A stretch of 42,713 nucleotides of DNA, taken from contig CAYRFQ010000065.1 in NCBI GenBank assembly GCA_964423615.1, positions 1-42,713 on the forward strand, written 5' to 3'. Made by a program: the position numbers and the translations under genes. The first letter of the stretch is position 1, and each line of letters opens with the position of its first letter. This DNA is from CAYRFQ01 sp964423615. Its GTDB lineage: Bacteria; Planctomycetota; Planctomycetia; Gemmatales; Gemmataceae. Shown in pieces: positions 1 to 8,027 of this stretch. Below the pieces are notes generated by a model. It was not told the DNA's origin. It made no database searches and worked only from the letters and a program-made list of their open reading frames with translations.

Positions 1-133
1 TCGGGGCTGAAAATCGAAACCACGACACTTGTTGAGCCGACTGCCCAAAGAGTTCTGTGGGTTCCCACCCACGGCTAGGATTTATCGCCCCTTCGGGGCT
101 GCAAATCGAAAACACGACTCTTGTTTAGCCGAC
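1..133. repeat. 42-bp direct repeat, two copies at 1-42 and 92-133
   Basis: The stretch 1-42 recurs at 92-133 with about five differences, both starting TCGGGGCTG and ending GAGCCGACT/TAGCCGACT. The second copy is preceded by a short palindrome (GCCCC-TT-CGGGGC, about 88-100). The window edge cuts whatever lies upstream, so this may be the end of a longer array. No gene is supported in 1-225. The GGGGAGAAGGACTTT word at about 141-155 is shared with repeats near 8150 and 40360. Confidence 0.6.
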
Positions 134-225
134 TATTCTGGGGGAGAAGGACTTTGGAAACGAACAACTGTACTTAATGCAAGCGGGAATTGCTCTAATT
201 CCAACGTCCAGAGGTGTACATGCTT

Positions 226-1809
226 CTATTGAACTGTCAACTGGCGCACCCACTCGGCTTCTTTGGCGATTTCGTCCTCAGACAAGCCGCTGCTTCGGTG
301 GATTTCGGTCTGGACCATCTTGCCGCTGGTCATGTCCAGAGCCATCACGTCGATCATGCCGTTGCTGCCGACGCTACAACGGACTTGTATGGGAGACTTT
401 TTTGGGAGGTCGGGGGGTAATCCTTCGATCCAACATTCGCCGATGCTAATGCATGCATCGGCTTGGGGCGCCTCGCCCTGGAGCACCTTCACGCGAACTT
501 GAGGTTGGTTCTCGACGACGGTCTTGTAAACCCGACTGGCGGCCGTTGGGAGTTGACGATTCTTGGGAACGAGGATGTCATTCACCCGTTCGTCGTTGAG
601 TTTGATTTCGATTCCGAGGCTGTGGGAGATGACGTTGATCTCGATGACTTGTTCGAGCACGTCTTGCAAATCCGAGGCAAGGCCCGAAGACTGATTGCCT
701 TTATTCTCGCGTGCGGTGACGATGCCAGCGTGGATGGCTGCCCCGCGGGCTACGACTTCGCTCACGGCGAGCGTCCTATCCGGAACTTTGCCGGTGAGGT
801 TCTGGAGCATGTTGCTGGTCATCGGCATGTGGGTGGAACCGCCCACCATCAAGATACGATCCACGTCGCTCCAGCTGATGCCTGCTTGCTTGAGGACTTG
901 TTGGGTCGTCAACCGAGTCCGCATGAGCAAGTCTTTGGTGATCGATTCGAACTCAGCTCGTGTGAACGAAACCGTCAGTACCTTGCCAGCGTGGGTACAC
1001 GTGATGTTCGCTTGGGACAATTTTCCGAGTGTTTTTTTGGCACGTTCGGCAGCTTCGGAGAGTGTCTCGGCCGCCTGGGGATCGGTTCGTGGGTCGGAGC
1101 CGTGGGTTTCGATGAATTTCCGAGCGACATATTCGACGATTCGCTCGTCCCAATCCCGACCGCCGAGCAACACATCCCCGTCGACGCCAAGGGTTTCGAA
1201 TCGTCGAGGAGCCAACCGCACGAGTGCGACGTCGAAGGTCCCGCCACCCAGATCGTAGACCAACACCGTCTGGGTTTCGCTGATCCCCATCGAGAGAACC
1301 GAGGGGCCACCGCCATGCGGTTCCTGGAAGGAGTAGGCGAGGGCCGCGGCGGTCGGTTCGTCGATGATGTCGACGACTTCGAGGCCGGCGATCCGACCGG
1401 CATCCTGGGTGGCCTTGCGTCGAGTGTCGTCGAAATACGCCGGGACCGTGATGACGGCTTTGGAGATCGGGCCAATGCGGAGTTCGGCATCGGAGATGAG
1501 TTTGCGCAGGATGATCGCCGAGAGGGTTTCCGGACGAAAATCCCGTCCCATGAGGGGTCGGGGATATTGGGAATACCCCATCGAGCGTTTGATCAGGCTG
1601 GCGACTCGGTCGGGCAACTCGAGAGCGACTTCTCGGGCGGGCTGGCCTACGATCGCTCCGCCTTCGTCCAAGAGGACAACACTCGGGGTGAGCATTTCCC
1701 CTTCCCGATTGGGGATGGTGGTGGCTTGGCCACGATCATCCAAGGTCGCTATCGCCGAGAACGTGGTGCCCAGATCGATTCCGACCACGTTGGTGGAACT
1801 CGTACTCAT
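226..1809 (-). CDS. Hsp70/DnaK-family chaperone with short C-terminus
   Basis: This encodes an Hsp70-type ATP-dependent chaperone, expected in the cytoplasm. The N-terminal actin-like ATPase domain shows the phosphate-1 motif GIDLGTTFSA near residue 10, the connecting motif around VPAYFDDTRRKATQDAG, the EPTAAALAY segment, the phosphate-2 motif YDLGGGTFDV and the adenosine motif VGGSTHMP. A beta-type substrate-binding region follows (about residues 385-500). At 527 residues it is roughly 110 shorter than classical DnaK, and what is missing is most of the helical lid. It is therefore probably a specialised paralogue and not the housekeeping dnaK; no grpE or dnaJ lies nearby. I chose the ATG at 1809, which has GGAAG upstream; a GTG one codon earlier is possible. 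The neighbouring DUF1549 gene is on the same strand but is separated by a terminator, so this gene is probably transcribed alone. Confidence 0.93.
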   Translation of the reverse strand: MSTSSTNVVGIDLGTTFSAIATLDDRGQATTIPNREGEMLTPSVVLLDEGGAIVGQPAREVALELPDRVASLIKRSMGYSQYPRPLMGRDFRPETLSAIILRKLISDAELRIGPISKAVITVPAYFDDTRRKATQDAGRIAGLEVVDIIDEPTAAALAYSFQEPHGGGPSVLSMGISETQTVLVYDLGGGTFDVALVRLAPRRFETLGVDGDVLLGGRDWDERIVEYVARKFIETHGSDPRTDPQAAETLSEAAERAKKTLGKLSQANITCTHAGKVLTVSFTRAEFESITKDLLMRTRLTTQQVLKQAGISWSDVDRILMVGGSTHMPMTSNMLQNLTGKVPDRTLAVSEVVARGAAIHAGIVTARENKGNQSSGLASDLQDVLEQVIEINVISHSLGIEIKLNDERVNDILVPKNRQLPTAASRVYKTVVENQPQVRVKVLQGEAPQADACISIGECWIEGLPPDLPKKSPIQVRCSVGSNGMIDVMALDMTSGKMVQTEIHRSSGLSEDEIAKEAEWVRQLTVQ

Positions 1810-1970
1810 CACACAACTTCCGATTTCAAAGGACGATCCGTCGAATGTGGTTATTGTAATGCGACGGGGGAAGTGCCGAAAGGTGGAAGTCGAGCTACGT
1901 TGGATTTTGGAGAAAGTAGCTGGCCCGATGGAGGGTGGTGGCTCCTTCGAGTCAGCCTTTGGAAGTGAAC

Positions 1971-2005
1971 AAAAAAGGAGGTCGGAATGTTGGACATTCC
2001 GACCT
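1971..2005 (-). terminator. Rho-independent terminator after the DUF1549/DUF1553 gene
   Basis: On the minus strand a perfect 12-bp stem (AGGTCGGAATGT / ACATTCCGACCT, 1979-2005) with a 3-nt loop is followed by TCC and a run of six T (1971-1976). It begins 38 bp downstream of the stop codon at 2043. Confidence 0.8.
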
Positions 2006-2042
2006 GTCGTCGCGAGTAAGTTGACCGGCGAAGCGTGGAGAT

Positions 2043-3851
2043 TTAGTGGTTCAGGTAGAACTCGCTGCTGTTGAGTAAAGCCCAGAAGATGTCTTGGTAG
2101 TACTCGGCCCGAAATCGGTACGCCTCTTGGACTGTCGTTGGTCGGCGAATTCCGGGCAACAAGATCATGTTTGGGTTTTTCAGAATCCTCTGGGTTTCGC
2201 GTTTCGTCGGCGGACGGTTTAACGCCGCCAGATACAAATACATCAGTTGTTGCTCAGAAGTTGGGTGCATGAGGGCCTTGGCGAGCGTCCCGGATCCTGT
2301 TCCTTTTTTGTCCGGAATTCGGATTGCATTGTTCAACTCTTTACTGTTCATGAGCAACAACGACTGGACGACGGTTCCATTGAATGTTTGCTCGTTGCCT
2401 TCGTCGTCTCCGAAGTTCACGACCAAGCGTTCCAGGAACTCTTTTCGTGCCTTGTCTCGGTCGTCAGTGTTGTTGGTGAATTTCGGCTGAGTGGCAACCA
2501 CGACTGATTCGAACAGCTGCTCGGGCGTCATGGCTTTCAGGAGCATTCGACCGAACAACCTCTCGGCGTCGCGGGAGTCGTTGGTCTTGTTGGCAACGCT
2601 GTTGAGTTGGTAAGCATCGCTGTTGCAAATCCACCAAATGAGTTGGCGTGGATCGTGGTCATAGTTTTCGGCCCAACTTTTCCCGAGTTTCTCCAACAGT
2701 TCCGGATGGGAAATGGGGTTGTGTTCGCCGAAGTCGGCAGGCCCGGTTTTGGTAAAGCTCATGCCCATGAAATGGCCCCAAACGCGGTTGACGAAGGCTT
2801 TGCCGAAGTAGGGGCTTTTGGTCACGAATTCCGCAAGGAGTTGACGTCGGGTTTTGGCTGGGTTCTTGGGCAAACGGGTCTGTGGTTGGTCGATGAAACG
2901 CGGGGAAGTGAATTTCAAAGTCGCGTTGCGTGGTTCGTAAGGAATCAAACCGTCGACGTTGAACTTGGAGTTATCGCTCAGGGTAAAATTGCCCCGCATG
3001 ACTTCATTATTGTTGTTCTTCCGGTCGACGAATTGAGGGCGTCCGTTCGGAGCGTCGGCTTGGCGGAAGAACCCGTTGATGTCCCAGAAGTGGTGTTGTT
3101 GCCATCGGTCGGTGAATGGGTGGTTGTGACACTGCGAGCACTGAATTTGTAGGCCCATGAAGAGCTTGATCGTACGAGACGTCACAGGCACCATGTCGAA
3201 CCGCCCGAGGGAAGCCTTGTTCTTGATCTGCTCGCCCATGTGCATCAGGACGAAGTTGACTTGGCCCTTTTCGTTACTGCTGCCCGTTGCACTGATGAGT
3301 TCCCTGGCGGTCTTGGCCCAGGAAGGATTGGTCTTGCTGAACTCGTCCATCAAGAACAGATACATTTGTTTTCGCGTCACCTCTGGTGCCGAACGCGTTA
3401 GCAACAAAGTCGTCCACCTGTTGGCCCAGTTGTGAGCAAATTCGTCACTCTTGAGGAGTCGGGCGATCAGGCGACTTCGACGAAACTTTGGTGGGTCCTT
3501 CTTCATGTAGACTTTCAACTCGTCGATCGTGGCAATCCGACCAATGATGTCCAACGACGCTCGGCGGATGAATTCAAAGTCGGAGCACCTTTCGGAAGGA
3601 GTGATTTCGTTATCCTTCCAGGCTTTGGCAATCTCTTTGTTGATTAGATCGATTTCATTGGTGCCGCCGAACCCGAGATCGGGATCGATATGGTGGGTCC
3701 AATCTTTGGCGTTTTTGACAGCGGCTTTCTTCTGGGCTTGGGCTTCGCCAAGAGGTAGTGCGTTCAACGCCAAAATACCCACAAGGGCAACAACAATCGT
3801 TAGCAGCCTCGCTGGCCGACCAAACCAGGTCGCTGGCGGATTACGAGTCAT
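2043..3851 (-). CDS. Secreted DUF1549/DUF1553-type planctomycete protein
   Basis: This 602-residue protein belongs to the large DUF1549/DUF1553 class typical of Planctomycetes, usually secreted and of unknown biochemical role (often found beside sulfatase or DUF1501 genes; neither is adjacent here). The N-terminus has a basic stretch and a hydrophobic segment (LLTIVVALVGILALNALPLG) ending near AQAQ, a signal peptide or anchor. The DUF1549-like part follows (FEFIRRASLDIIGRIATIDE). A CSQCHNHPF motif near residues 236-244 is the heme-c-like CxxCH signature seen in this family. The DUF1553-like part (FVNRVWGHFMGMSF onward) fills the C-terminal half. The frame is open upstream to 4175, but the ATG at 3851 is preceded by GGGAGG with good spacing and begins exactly at the signal peptide, so the extra 108 codons, which run into repeats, are rejected. 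Confidence 0.9.
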   Translation of the reverse strand: MTRNPPATWFGRPARLLTIVVALVGILALNALPLGEAQAQKKAAVKNAKDWTHHIDPDLGFGGTNEIDLINKEIAKAWKDNEITPSERCSDFEFIRRASLDIIGRIATIDELKVYMKKDPPKFRRSRLIARLLKSDEFAHNWANRWTTLLLTRSAPEVTRKQMYLFLMDEFSKTNPSWAKTARELISATGSSNEKGQVNFVLMHMGEQIKNKASLGRFDMVPVTSRTIKLFMGLQIQCSQCHNHPFTDRWQQHHFWDINGFFRQADAPNGRPQFVDRKNNNNEVMRGNFTLSDNSKFNVDGLIPYEPRNATLKFTSPRFIDQPQTRLPKNPAKTRRQLLAEFVTKSPYFGKAFVNRVWGHFMGMSFTKTGPADFGEHNPISHPELLEKLGKSWAENYDHDPRQLIWWICNSDAYQLNSVANKTNDSRDAERLFGRMLLKAMTPEQLFESVVVATQPKFTNNTDDRDKARKEFLERLVVNFGDDEGNEQTFNGTVVQSLLLMNSKELNNAIRIPDKKGTGSGTLAKALMHPTSEQQLMYLYLAALNRPPTKRETQRILKNPNMILLPGIRRPTTVQEAYRFRAEYYQDIFWALLNSSEFYLNH

Positions 3852-4030
3852 GTCAGTCCTCCCGAGGATTGAGAGCCTGGAGTTGGATAGTAATTGAGAT
3901 AATGGGAGCTTTGCTCCGAAGTTGGTAATTTGTTCTTGCCCAGAAGTTTCATGATACGGAGCCTGGACTCTTTGTGTCAAACAAGCGGTAGGGAATGCGA
4001 TTGTGGATTTTGGGAGTTGGAACCTATTTT

Positions 4031-4100
4031 GAACTGCGTTCGTTTTGAAAACTCGAGTATTGGTAGGCCACCAGGCCCACTCGAGATAGGATTCCTCGGA
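4031..4100. repeat. Dispersed repeat D, copy 1
   Basis: It starts GAACTGCGTTCGTTTTGAAA and ends around CTCGAGATAGGA. It matches 8028-8100 (GAGCTGCGTTCGTTGTGAAA ... CTCGAGATAGGA) over about 70 bp with scattered differences. Both copies are intergenic. Confidence 0.6.
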
Positions 4101-4130
4101 ACGGAAACTCAATGCTTGTCCGGTTCGTAG

Positions 4131-4244
4131 GTAGACGCGAGCTGCGTGTACGTTCGTCCTGGCAGAGGTTTCCAAGTAGACGCGAGCCGCGTGTACCTAC
4201 GACAGTCAACGAAACGTAGACGCGAGCTACGTGTACCTACGACA
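4131..4244. repeat. Three tandem copies of palindromic repeat C
   Basis: Copies at 4131-4158, 4176-4204 and 4216-4244 share GTAGACGCGAGC followed by nnCGTGTACCTACGAC. Each can fold, pairing GTAGACGCG with CGCGTGTAC around a 3-nt loop with one mismatch. Spacing is 45 and 40 bp. A fourth copy lies at 5075-5100, on the other side of the gene at 4580-5044. Confidence 0.75.
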
Positions 4245-4579
4245 AACAGAACAAACGGGGAACGGTGCATTGATCCATGTCCGTTTTCCCGTTCGTTCTC
4301 TGTTTTTTTCTGGTTCCACGGTCGAGTTGGAGAATCGAAAGCCGCACGCTCAGCCATGCGAAACACAAATAGAAAAGACCATCGGGCGACTTTCTCTTTC
4401 CAAAACCTGTCCGACATTCCAAACTCGCAACCCCATAGGCACTTTGTTTTTGTTACCAACGCCAATTTTCTTGAAGATTGTTCTGGGGAGCAAAGCATTA
4501 GAAGTAGGACGACTCCCCGGAAAGTTTAGTTCCCAAAGTTCGCGACTCATGGAAGAATACGAAAAAACGGAGGTGGCTC

Positions 4580-5044
4580 GTGCGACTTGATCTGGAACGC
4601 GTGTTGATTAACATCCGAAAGTCAGAAACGCGCGATTTGCTCAATCGCGCGACCGTCTTCAAGCTCGGAATGGAAAAGGACGTGATCCCACTCGTCGTCA
4701 AGGAATTAGCTGATCGAGGGGTTTCCCAAGAAATGATCGACCGCTACGACGCCCGGATGCGAGGTGTCGTGGTGATGCTCGAAGACGGATGCGCGGCCAA
4801 GTGTAGCTTGTGCCATGAACCTGCCGTTACCCGAGTTTGGGGATCGCACAAATTACTTGGGTTAATCCCGTTGTTCCCGCGTCCTGTCCATTACTGCACG
4901 TATCACCAACCGGATGGAAAAGGGAAGATCGATAATTCGTTTCTGACTCTCGACGAGGCGTTGGCCGAGACGTCTCCAAATGGAGACTCCTCAGATTTTA
5001 CAGAACATCAGACCGGTGTCGTTCGCGGGAAAGAGAAACAGTGA
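4580..5044 (+). CDS. Small cysteine-rich hypothetical protein
   Basis: I do not recognise this 154-residue protein. The start is a GTG at 4580 with GGAGG 6-7 bases upstream. The first 70 residues are mostly helical and charged. The middle has CAAKCSLCHEPAV followed by a hydrophobic stretch and HYCTYHQ, so four to five cysteines plus histidines could bind a metal, most simply zinc. The C-terminal 35 residues are polar and probably disordered. No signal peptide or convincing membrane segment is visible, though the LLGLIPLFPRP stretch is hydrophobic. It stands alone between repeat-rich intergenic regions and is flanked on both sides by repeat C. Codon use looks like that of its neighbours. Confidence 0.75.
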   Translation: MRLDLERVLINIRKSETRDLLNRATVFKLGMEKDVIPLVVKELADRGVSQEMIDRYDARMRGVVVMLEDGCAAKCSLCHEPAVTRVWGSHKLLGLIPLFPRPVHYCTYHQPDGKGKIDNSFLTLDEALAETSPNGDSSDFTEHQTGVVRGKEKQ

Positions 5045-5074
5045 AAGGAAAAGGAAAGAGGTAGAAATGAAAAA

Positions 5075-5100
5075 GTACACGCGAGCGGCGTGTACTTACG
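5075..5100. repeat. Palindromic repeat C, fourth copy
   Basis: GTACACGC (5075-5082) pairs perfectly with GCGTGTAC (5088-5095) around GAGCG, and is followed by TTACG as in the copies at 4131-4244. Confidence 0.7.
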
Positions 5101-5173
5101 ATTTTCCGGCAAATCTAAATTCCAAAATCCCGAGGGGGACCGGGGAGTGGCGAGCGGTCTTCTCTTGTCGTCT

Positions 5174-5755
5174 TCAACTCTCAGGGTTTTCTTTCGGCAA
5201 CTGAGGACCGCCGTAGCCTTGACTTACGATCCCAAAGGCGTCGGCGATCCGGTTGTAGAAGGCGAATAGTGCGGTGACGTAAACGGCTTCGGCGATTTGT
5301 TCATCTCTCCAGCCGTGTTGGCGGAGTTTTTCGATGTCTTCGTCGGTTGTCTTGTAGGCGTGTTTCGTAATGACCTCGACGACACGGAGTAACTCGCGTT
5401 CTTTTTCGCTGATCGGGGCGTTATCGACGTCGAGTCGGACGATGGCGTCGATGACTTCGTCTGTGGATCCCTGCGACCGCAGGAAGAAGCCGTGCGAGTC
5501 CGTTCAGTACGGACATCGATTGATGGCCGAGACGTAGGTTGCGATCATTTCTTTGGTTCGGCGATCGAGATGCCCGTCGGAGAAATGCACCGTTTCGGAG
5601 GCCTGCAAGATTTCCCGAAAGAAGTCCGGTCGTAAGGAAAAACATTTCAAAACCTCGGGTATGTAATCGCGTTGTTTGCTTTGTGTGTACTCTTGGTAGA
5701 CCTGGGCGATGTCGCCGGTGGCCTCGGCTTCTTCGATCCACTTGATGCGTGGCAT
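5174..5755 (-). CDS. Selenocysteine-containing AhpD-fold peroxidase-related protein (TGA read as Sec at codon 84)
   Basis: This is a carboxymuconolactone decarboxylase/AhpD-family protein of the peroxidase-related type, expected to act as a cytoplasmic thiol or selenol peroxidase/reductase. The ATG at 5755 has AAGGAGG (5764-5770) 8 bases upstream. Codons 1-83 end in INRCPY; codon 84 is TGA (5504-5506); the same frame then continues without a stop for 109 codons, through TDSHGFFLR, NRIADAFGI and a final stop at 5174. The family active site is CxxCxxxH, and the TGA stands exactly where the second Cys belongs (C-P-Y-U-T-D-S-H). The sequence after the TGA fits the family well to its end (YVTALFAFYNRIADAFG). 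Total length is 193 residues, normal for the family. A SECIS-like hairpin follows the TGA (5470-5483). Ending the gene at 5504 would leave a protein without its second catalytic residue and C-terminal half. The alternative, a Cys-to-stop mutation or sequencing error, is less likely given the hairpin and the intact downstream frame. Confidence 0.88.
5470..5483 (-). promoter_or_regulatory. Bacterial SECIS-like hairpin downstream of the in-frame TGA
   Basis: On the minus strand CCTGC-GGTC-GCAGG forms a perfect 5-bp stem with a GGUC tetraloop; U-G and U-A pairs can extend it to 7 bp (5468-5485). The first loop base is 26 nt after the TGA. Bacterial SECIS elements typically have a small apical loop with a G in the first two positions, about 16-37 nt after the UGA, and this hairpin meets both rules. 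Its likely role is binding SelB to place selenocysteine. Confidence 0.75.
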
Positions 5756-5868
5756 GGGCTGGTCCTCCTTGTCTGGGATTGAGTAGGGGCGAGCTGAGTC
5801 TGGAACGGAGTTGTTTGTTGTTATAGCATGGTGACGGTTCCAGGAGTGCATCGAGGAGAAACAGAAAG

Positions 5869-6267
5869 ATGGCGATCGTCCCTGTCTCGCAACTCGTTGC
5901 TCCGATATCCGTTGGTTTAGTCGATGCCTACGGAGGTTGGGAAAAAAATGATTTTGTCATTTGGGCAGCCGTGGAAGATAGGTACCAGAACAGAATAGTG
6001 GTTTGTCTGGACGAACGACAAGGTAGCCGAACTCGGCATCGATTGTTTGAAGGAGCACGTTTACCGGACCGAACGGGAGCGAAGTTGATACCGCTGGGTT
6101 CGTGGGAAGAGGGCGTGATAGTCCCGGCATTATCGCGATGGCTCGACGGCGCTCTGATGGCCACGAAACGGACCCACCAGGAAGCATTTCTTGAGATGAT
6201 GAAGTACGCACTCGTTGGGATTGGTTCGCCACCTGAGACTGAGTGTTTTCCGCACTTGCTCGGATAG
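5869..6267 (+). CDS. Hypothetical protein, 132 residues
   Basis: I do not recognise this protein. The ATG at 5869 has GAGGAG about 10 bases upstream. The sequence looks like a compact mixed alpha/beta protein without signal peptide: strands around DFVIWAAVED and NRIVVCLDERQ, then GAKLIPLGSWEEGVIVPALSRWLDGA and a C-terminal helix (HQEAFLEMMKYAL). It is divergent from the selenoprotein gene, with only 113 bp between the starts, so the two may share a control region. The next gene (6365) is on the same strand 97 bp on and may be co-transcribed. The codon pattern is normal for the window. Confidence 0.7.
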   Translation: MAIVPVSQLVAPISVGLVDAYGGWEKNDFVIWAAVEDRYQNRIVVCLDERQGSRTRHRLFEGARLPDRTGAKLIPLGSWEEGVIVPALSRWLDGALMATKRTHQEAFLEMMKYALVGIGSPPETECFPHLLG

Positions 6268-6364
6268 TTCTTCGTCGTGACATTTGGCGTTGAGGTTTTG
6301 CCCGCGTACAATCCAATTGCATCGGTTTCGAATTTGGTGAACGCGATTCGAATAAGGTTGAGGT

Positions 6365-6769
6365 ATGTCAGATTCTTCCGGCAACGAACATCAGGAAACT
6401 CCAACCAAGACTCGACCTAACGAGAACGAGTTGATTCTCCAGGCTCCGGTTGTCTTGAAGTCGGGACGCGTGTTGGCATTGAAAGTCGCCGATACGTCGG
6501 AGGACTTGGAAATTCGTTCTCCGGATGGGGAGTTGGAATTGCGAATCACTCTCACCGCCGACGGACCGGTTGTCCATCTCAAGGCGGCCAAATTACAACT
6601 CGAAGCCACGGACGAAGTGGCCGTCAGGTGCAAGAAGTTTTCGGTCCACACGACCGAAGCGACTTCTTTGGAAACCGAAGGGGATATGCACCTTTCGGCC
6701 AAAGGCGAAATGACCAGCCATTCTGACGACGACACGAAGATCACCGGGAAGATGATTTATCTCAACTGA
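6365..6769 (+). CDS. Beta-rich, possibly beta-solenoid protein (VgrG-tip-like)
   Basis: This 134-residue protein has a disordered acidic start (about 25 residues), then almost continuous short strands of alternating polar and hydrophobic residues (VVHLKAAKLQLEATDEVAVR, SLETEGDMHLSAKGEM) ending in KITGKMIYLN. That pattern is like the C-terminal triangular beta-helices of VgrG/gp5-type spike proteins and DUF6484-like proteins, which often end in a similar GGxVxLN. I infer a trimeric beta-solenoid; no other secretion or spike gene is present in the window, so any link to a type VI-like machine is speculative. The ATG at 6365 has TTGAGG just upstream. It has no signal peptide. Confidence 0.7.
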   Translation: MSDSSGNEHQETPTKTRPNENELILQAPVVLKSGRVLALKVADTSEDLEIRSPDGELELRITLTADGPVVHLKAAKLQLEATDEVAVRCKKFSVHTTEATSLETEGDMHLSAKGEMTSHSDDDTKITGKMIYLN

Positions 6770-7094
6770 GAGACTCCCGACCTTTCTGTCCAGCAAGTTT
6801 CCTTGATTCGGATAATCCATACAAACCACCTCGATTGCTTCTATTTCCGTCCGGATCAGAAATGTTGCCGGAATGCGAGAAGGTCTTCTATCCAGATTTC
6901 CGTGCAAAAACTTCCCAGTTGTGCCAAAATATACGTTCCGCCAGTGATTGCCCGTCTCTGGCTGCTTCGTTTCTCGACGGGAGCTGCCAACAATGGCCAG
7001 TTGTCGTCGACCCACCTCGTCGGATGTGGAACGAACGCTTAATCTGGGAGAACCAACTTTGAAGATACAACGACCACCTTGTTTGAGGACGTCG

Positions 7095-7997
7095 ATGCCA
7101 GGAACACCGTTACTCGAAAGTCGTGTGGCGGGATACCCATGTCGTCGAGGGAAAGTGCGTGACGTTTACGACTTGGGGGAGCAATTGGTGATTGTCGCCA
7201 CCGATCGAATCAGCGCCTTTGACTGGATTCTGCCCACGGGAATCCCGGACAAGGGTCGCGTGCTCACCAAGCTTAGCGAGTTTTGGCTCAAGCACTTGCA
7301 AGTGCCCCACCACGTCCTCAGCACGCAGATCGTTGATCTTCCTCGCCAGTTCCAGGCCCACAGCGAAGACCTCGAAGGGCGGACGATGTTGGTCCGCAAG
7401 ACCCAGGTCATTCCAGTCGAGTGTGTCGTTCGGGGTTATCTCGCGGGTTCTGCCTGGAACGACTACCAAAGGGATGGCAGTGTTTGCGGGATTAAACTAC
7501 CCGCTGGTCTGCAACAGGCGCAGCAACTTCCGGAGCCGATTTTTTCTCCGGCGACGAAGGCCGAAACGGGACACGACCAAAATATTTCGTTTGCCGTTAT
7601 GACGGGGTTGATTGGTGAGGAGTTGGCCAACGACCTGCGTCAACGAAGCCTCCAACTTTATCTCCGAGCGGCCGAGTTTGCGAAGTCTCGGGGGATCATT
7701 GTGGCCGACACCAAGTTTGAGTGGGGTCAGTTGCCTAGTGGTGAGCTGATTTTGATTGACGAAGTCGTTACCCCGGACAGTTCGCGGTTTTGGCCCGTCG
7801 ATCAATATCAAGCGGGGACATCGCCCGTTTCTTTCGACAAACAATTCGTCCGCGATTGGCTCGAAACGACCGGCTGGGACAAAGACAGTCCGCCCCCCGA
7901 TCTTCCTGCCGAGATCGTCGCACGGACTCATGAGAAGTACCTCGATGCGTATTTCCGCCTGACCGGAGAAAGGCTGCTCTCGAGAGTCGAGGGTTAG
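7095..7997 (+). CDS. purC: Phosphoribosylaminoimidazole-succinocarboxamide synthase
   Basis: PurC (SAICAR synthetase) joins CAIR and L-aspartate using ATP in de novo purine synthesis in the cytoplasm. The 300-residue product is of the longer class of this family. It shows RRGKVRDVYDL near residues 18-27, ATDRISAFDW at 35-44, PVECVVRGYLAGSAW and the nucleotide-binding ADTKFEWG and LIDEVVTPDSSRFW motifs. The frame is open from 6948, but the ATG at 7095 has TTGAGGACG upstream and matches the usual N-terminus, so I used it. No other purine gene is adjacent; the gene stands alone between repeat-bearing intergenic regions. Confidence 0.95.
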   Translation: MPGTPLLESRVAGYPCRRGKVRDVYDLGEQLVIVATDRISAFDWILPTGIPDKGRVLTKLSEFWLKHLQVPHHVLSTQIVDLPRQFQAHSEDLEGRTMLVRKTQVIPVECVVRGYLAGSAWNDYQRDGSVCGIKLPAGLQQAQQLPEPIFSPATKAETGHDQNISFAVMTGLIGEELANDLRQRSLQLYLRAAEFAKSRGIIVADTKFEWGQLPSGELILIDEVVTPDSSRFWPVDQYQAGTSPVSFDKQFVRDWLETTGWDKDSPPPDLPAEIVARTHEKYLDAYFRLTGERLLSRVEG

Positions 7998-8027
7998 AAG
8001 AGACAAGAGTTAAAAGAGTCAAGGGTT

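Larger units (their letters stand above)
3852..4579. other. Intergenic region holding dispersed repeats only
   Basis: I see no credible gene in these 728 bases; the open frames are short, in conflicting phases and built over repeats. The region holds one copy of a roughly 70-bp repeat (4031-4100, second copy at 8028-8100) and three copies of a short palindromic repeat (4131-4158, 4176-4204, 4216-4244). Promoters for the divergent genes at 3851 and 4580 must lie here but are not clear by eye. Confidence 0.6.

Noticed and set aside
463..1968. A 501-codon open frame on the plus strand opposite the Hsp70 gene
   Set aside because: It mirrors the codon pattern of the Hsp70 gene, has no family resemblance, and the minus frame has every Hsp70 motif.
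4109..4590. Several short open frames (60-130 codons) on both strands
   Set aside because: They overlap each other and the palindromic repeats and lack ribosome sites and family resemblance.
5504..5851. A 115-residue truncated protein ending at the TGA at 5504
   Set aside because: The family continues in the same frame past the TGA, the catalytic position coincides with it, and a SECIS-like hairpin follows; the ribosome site fits the start at 5755, not 5851.
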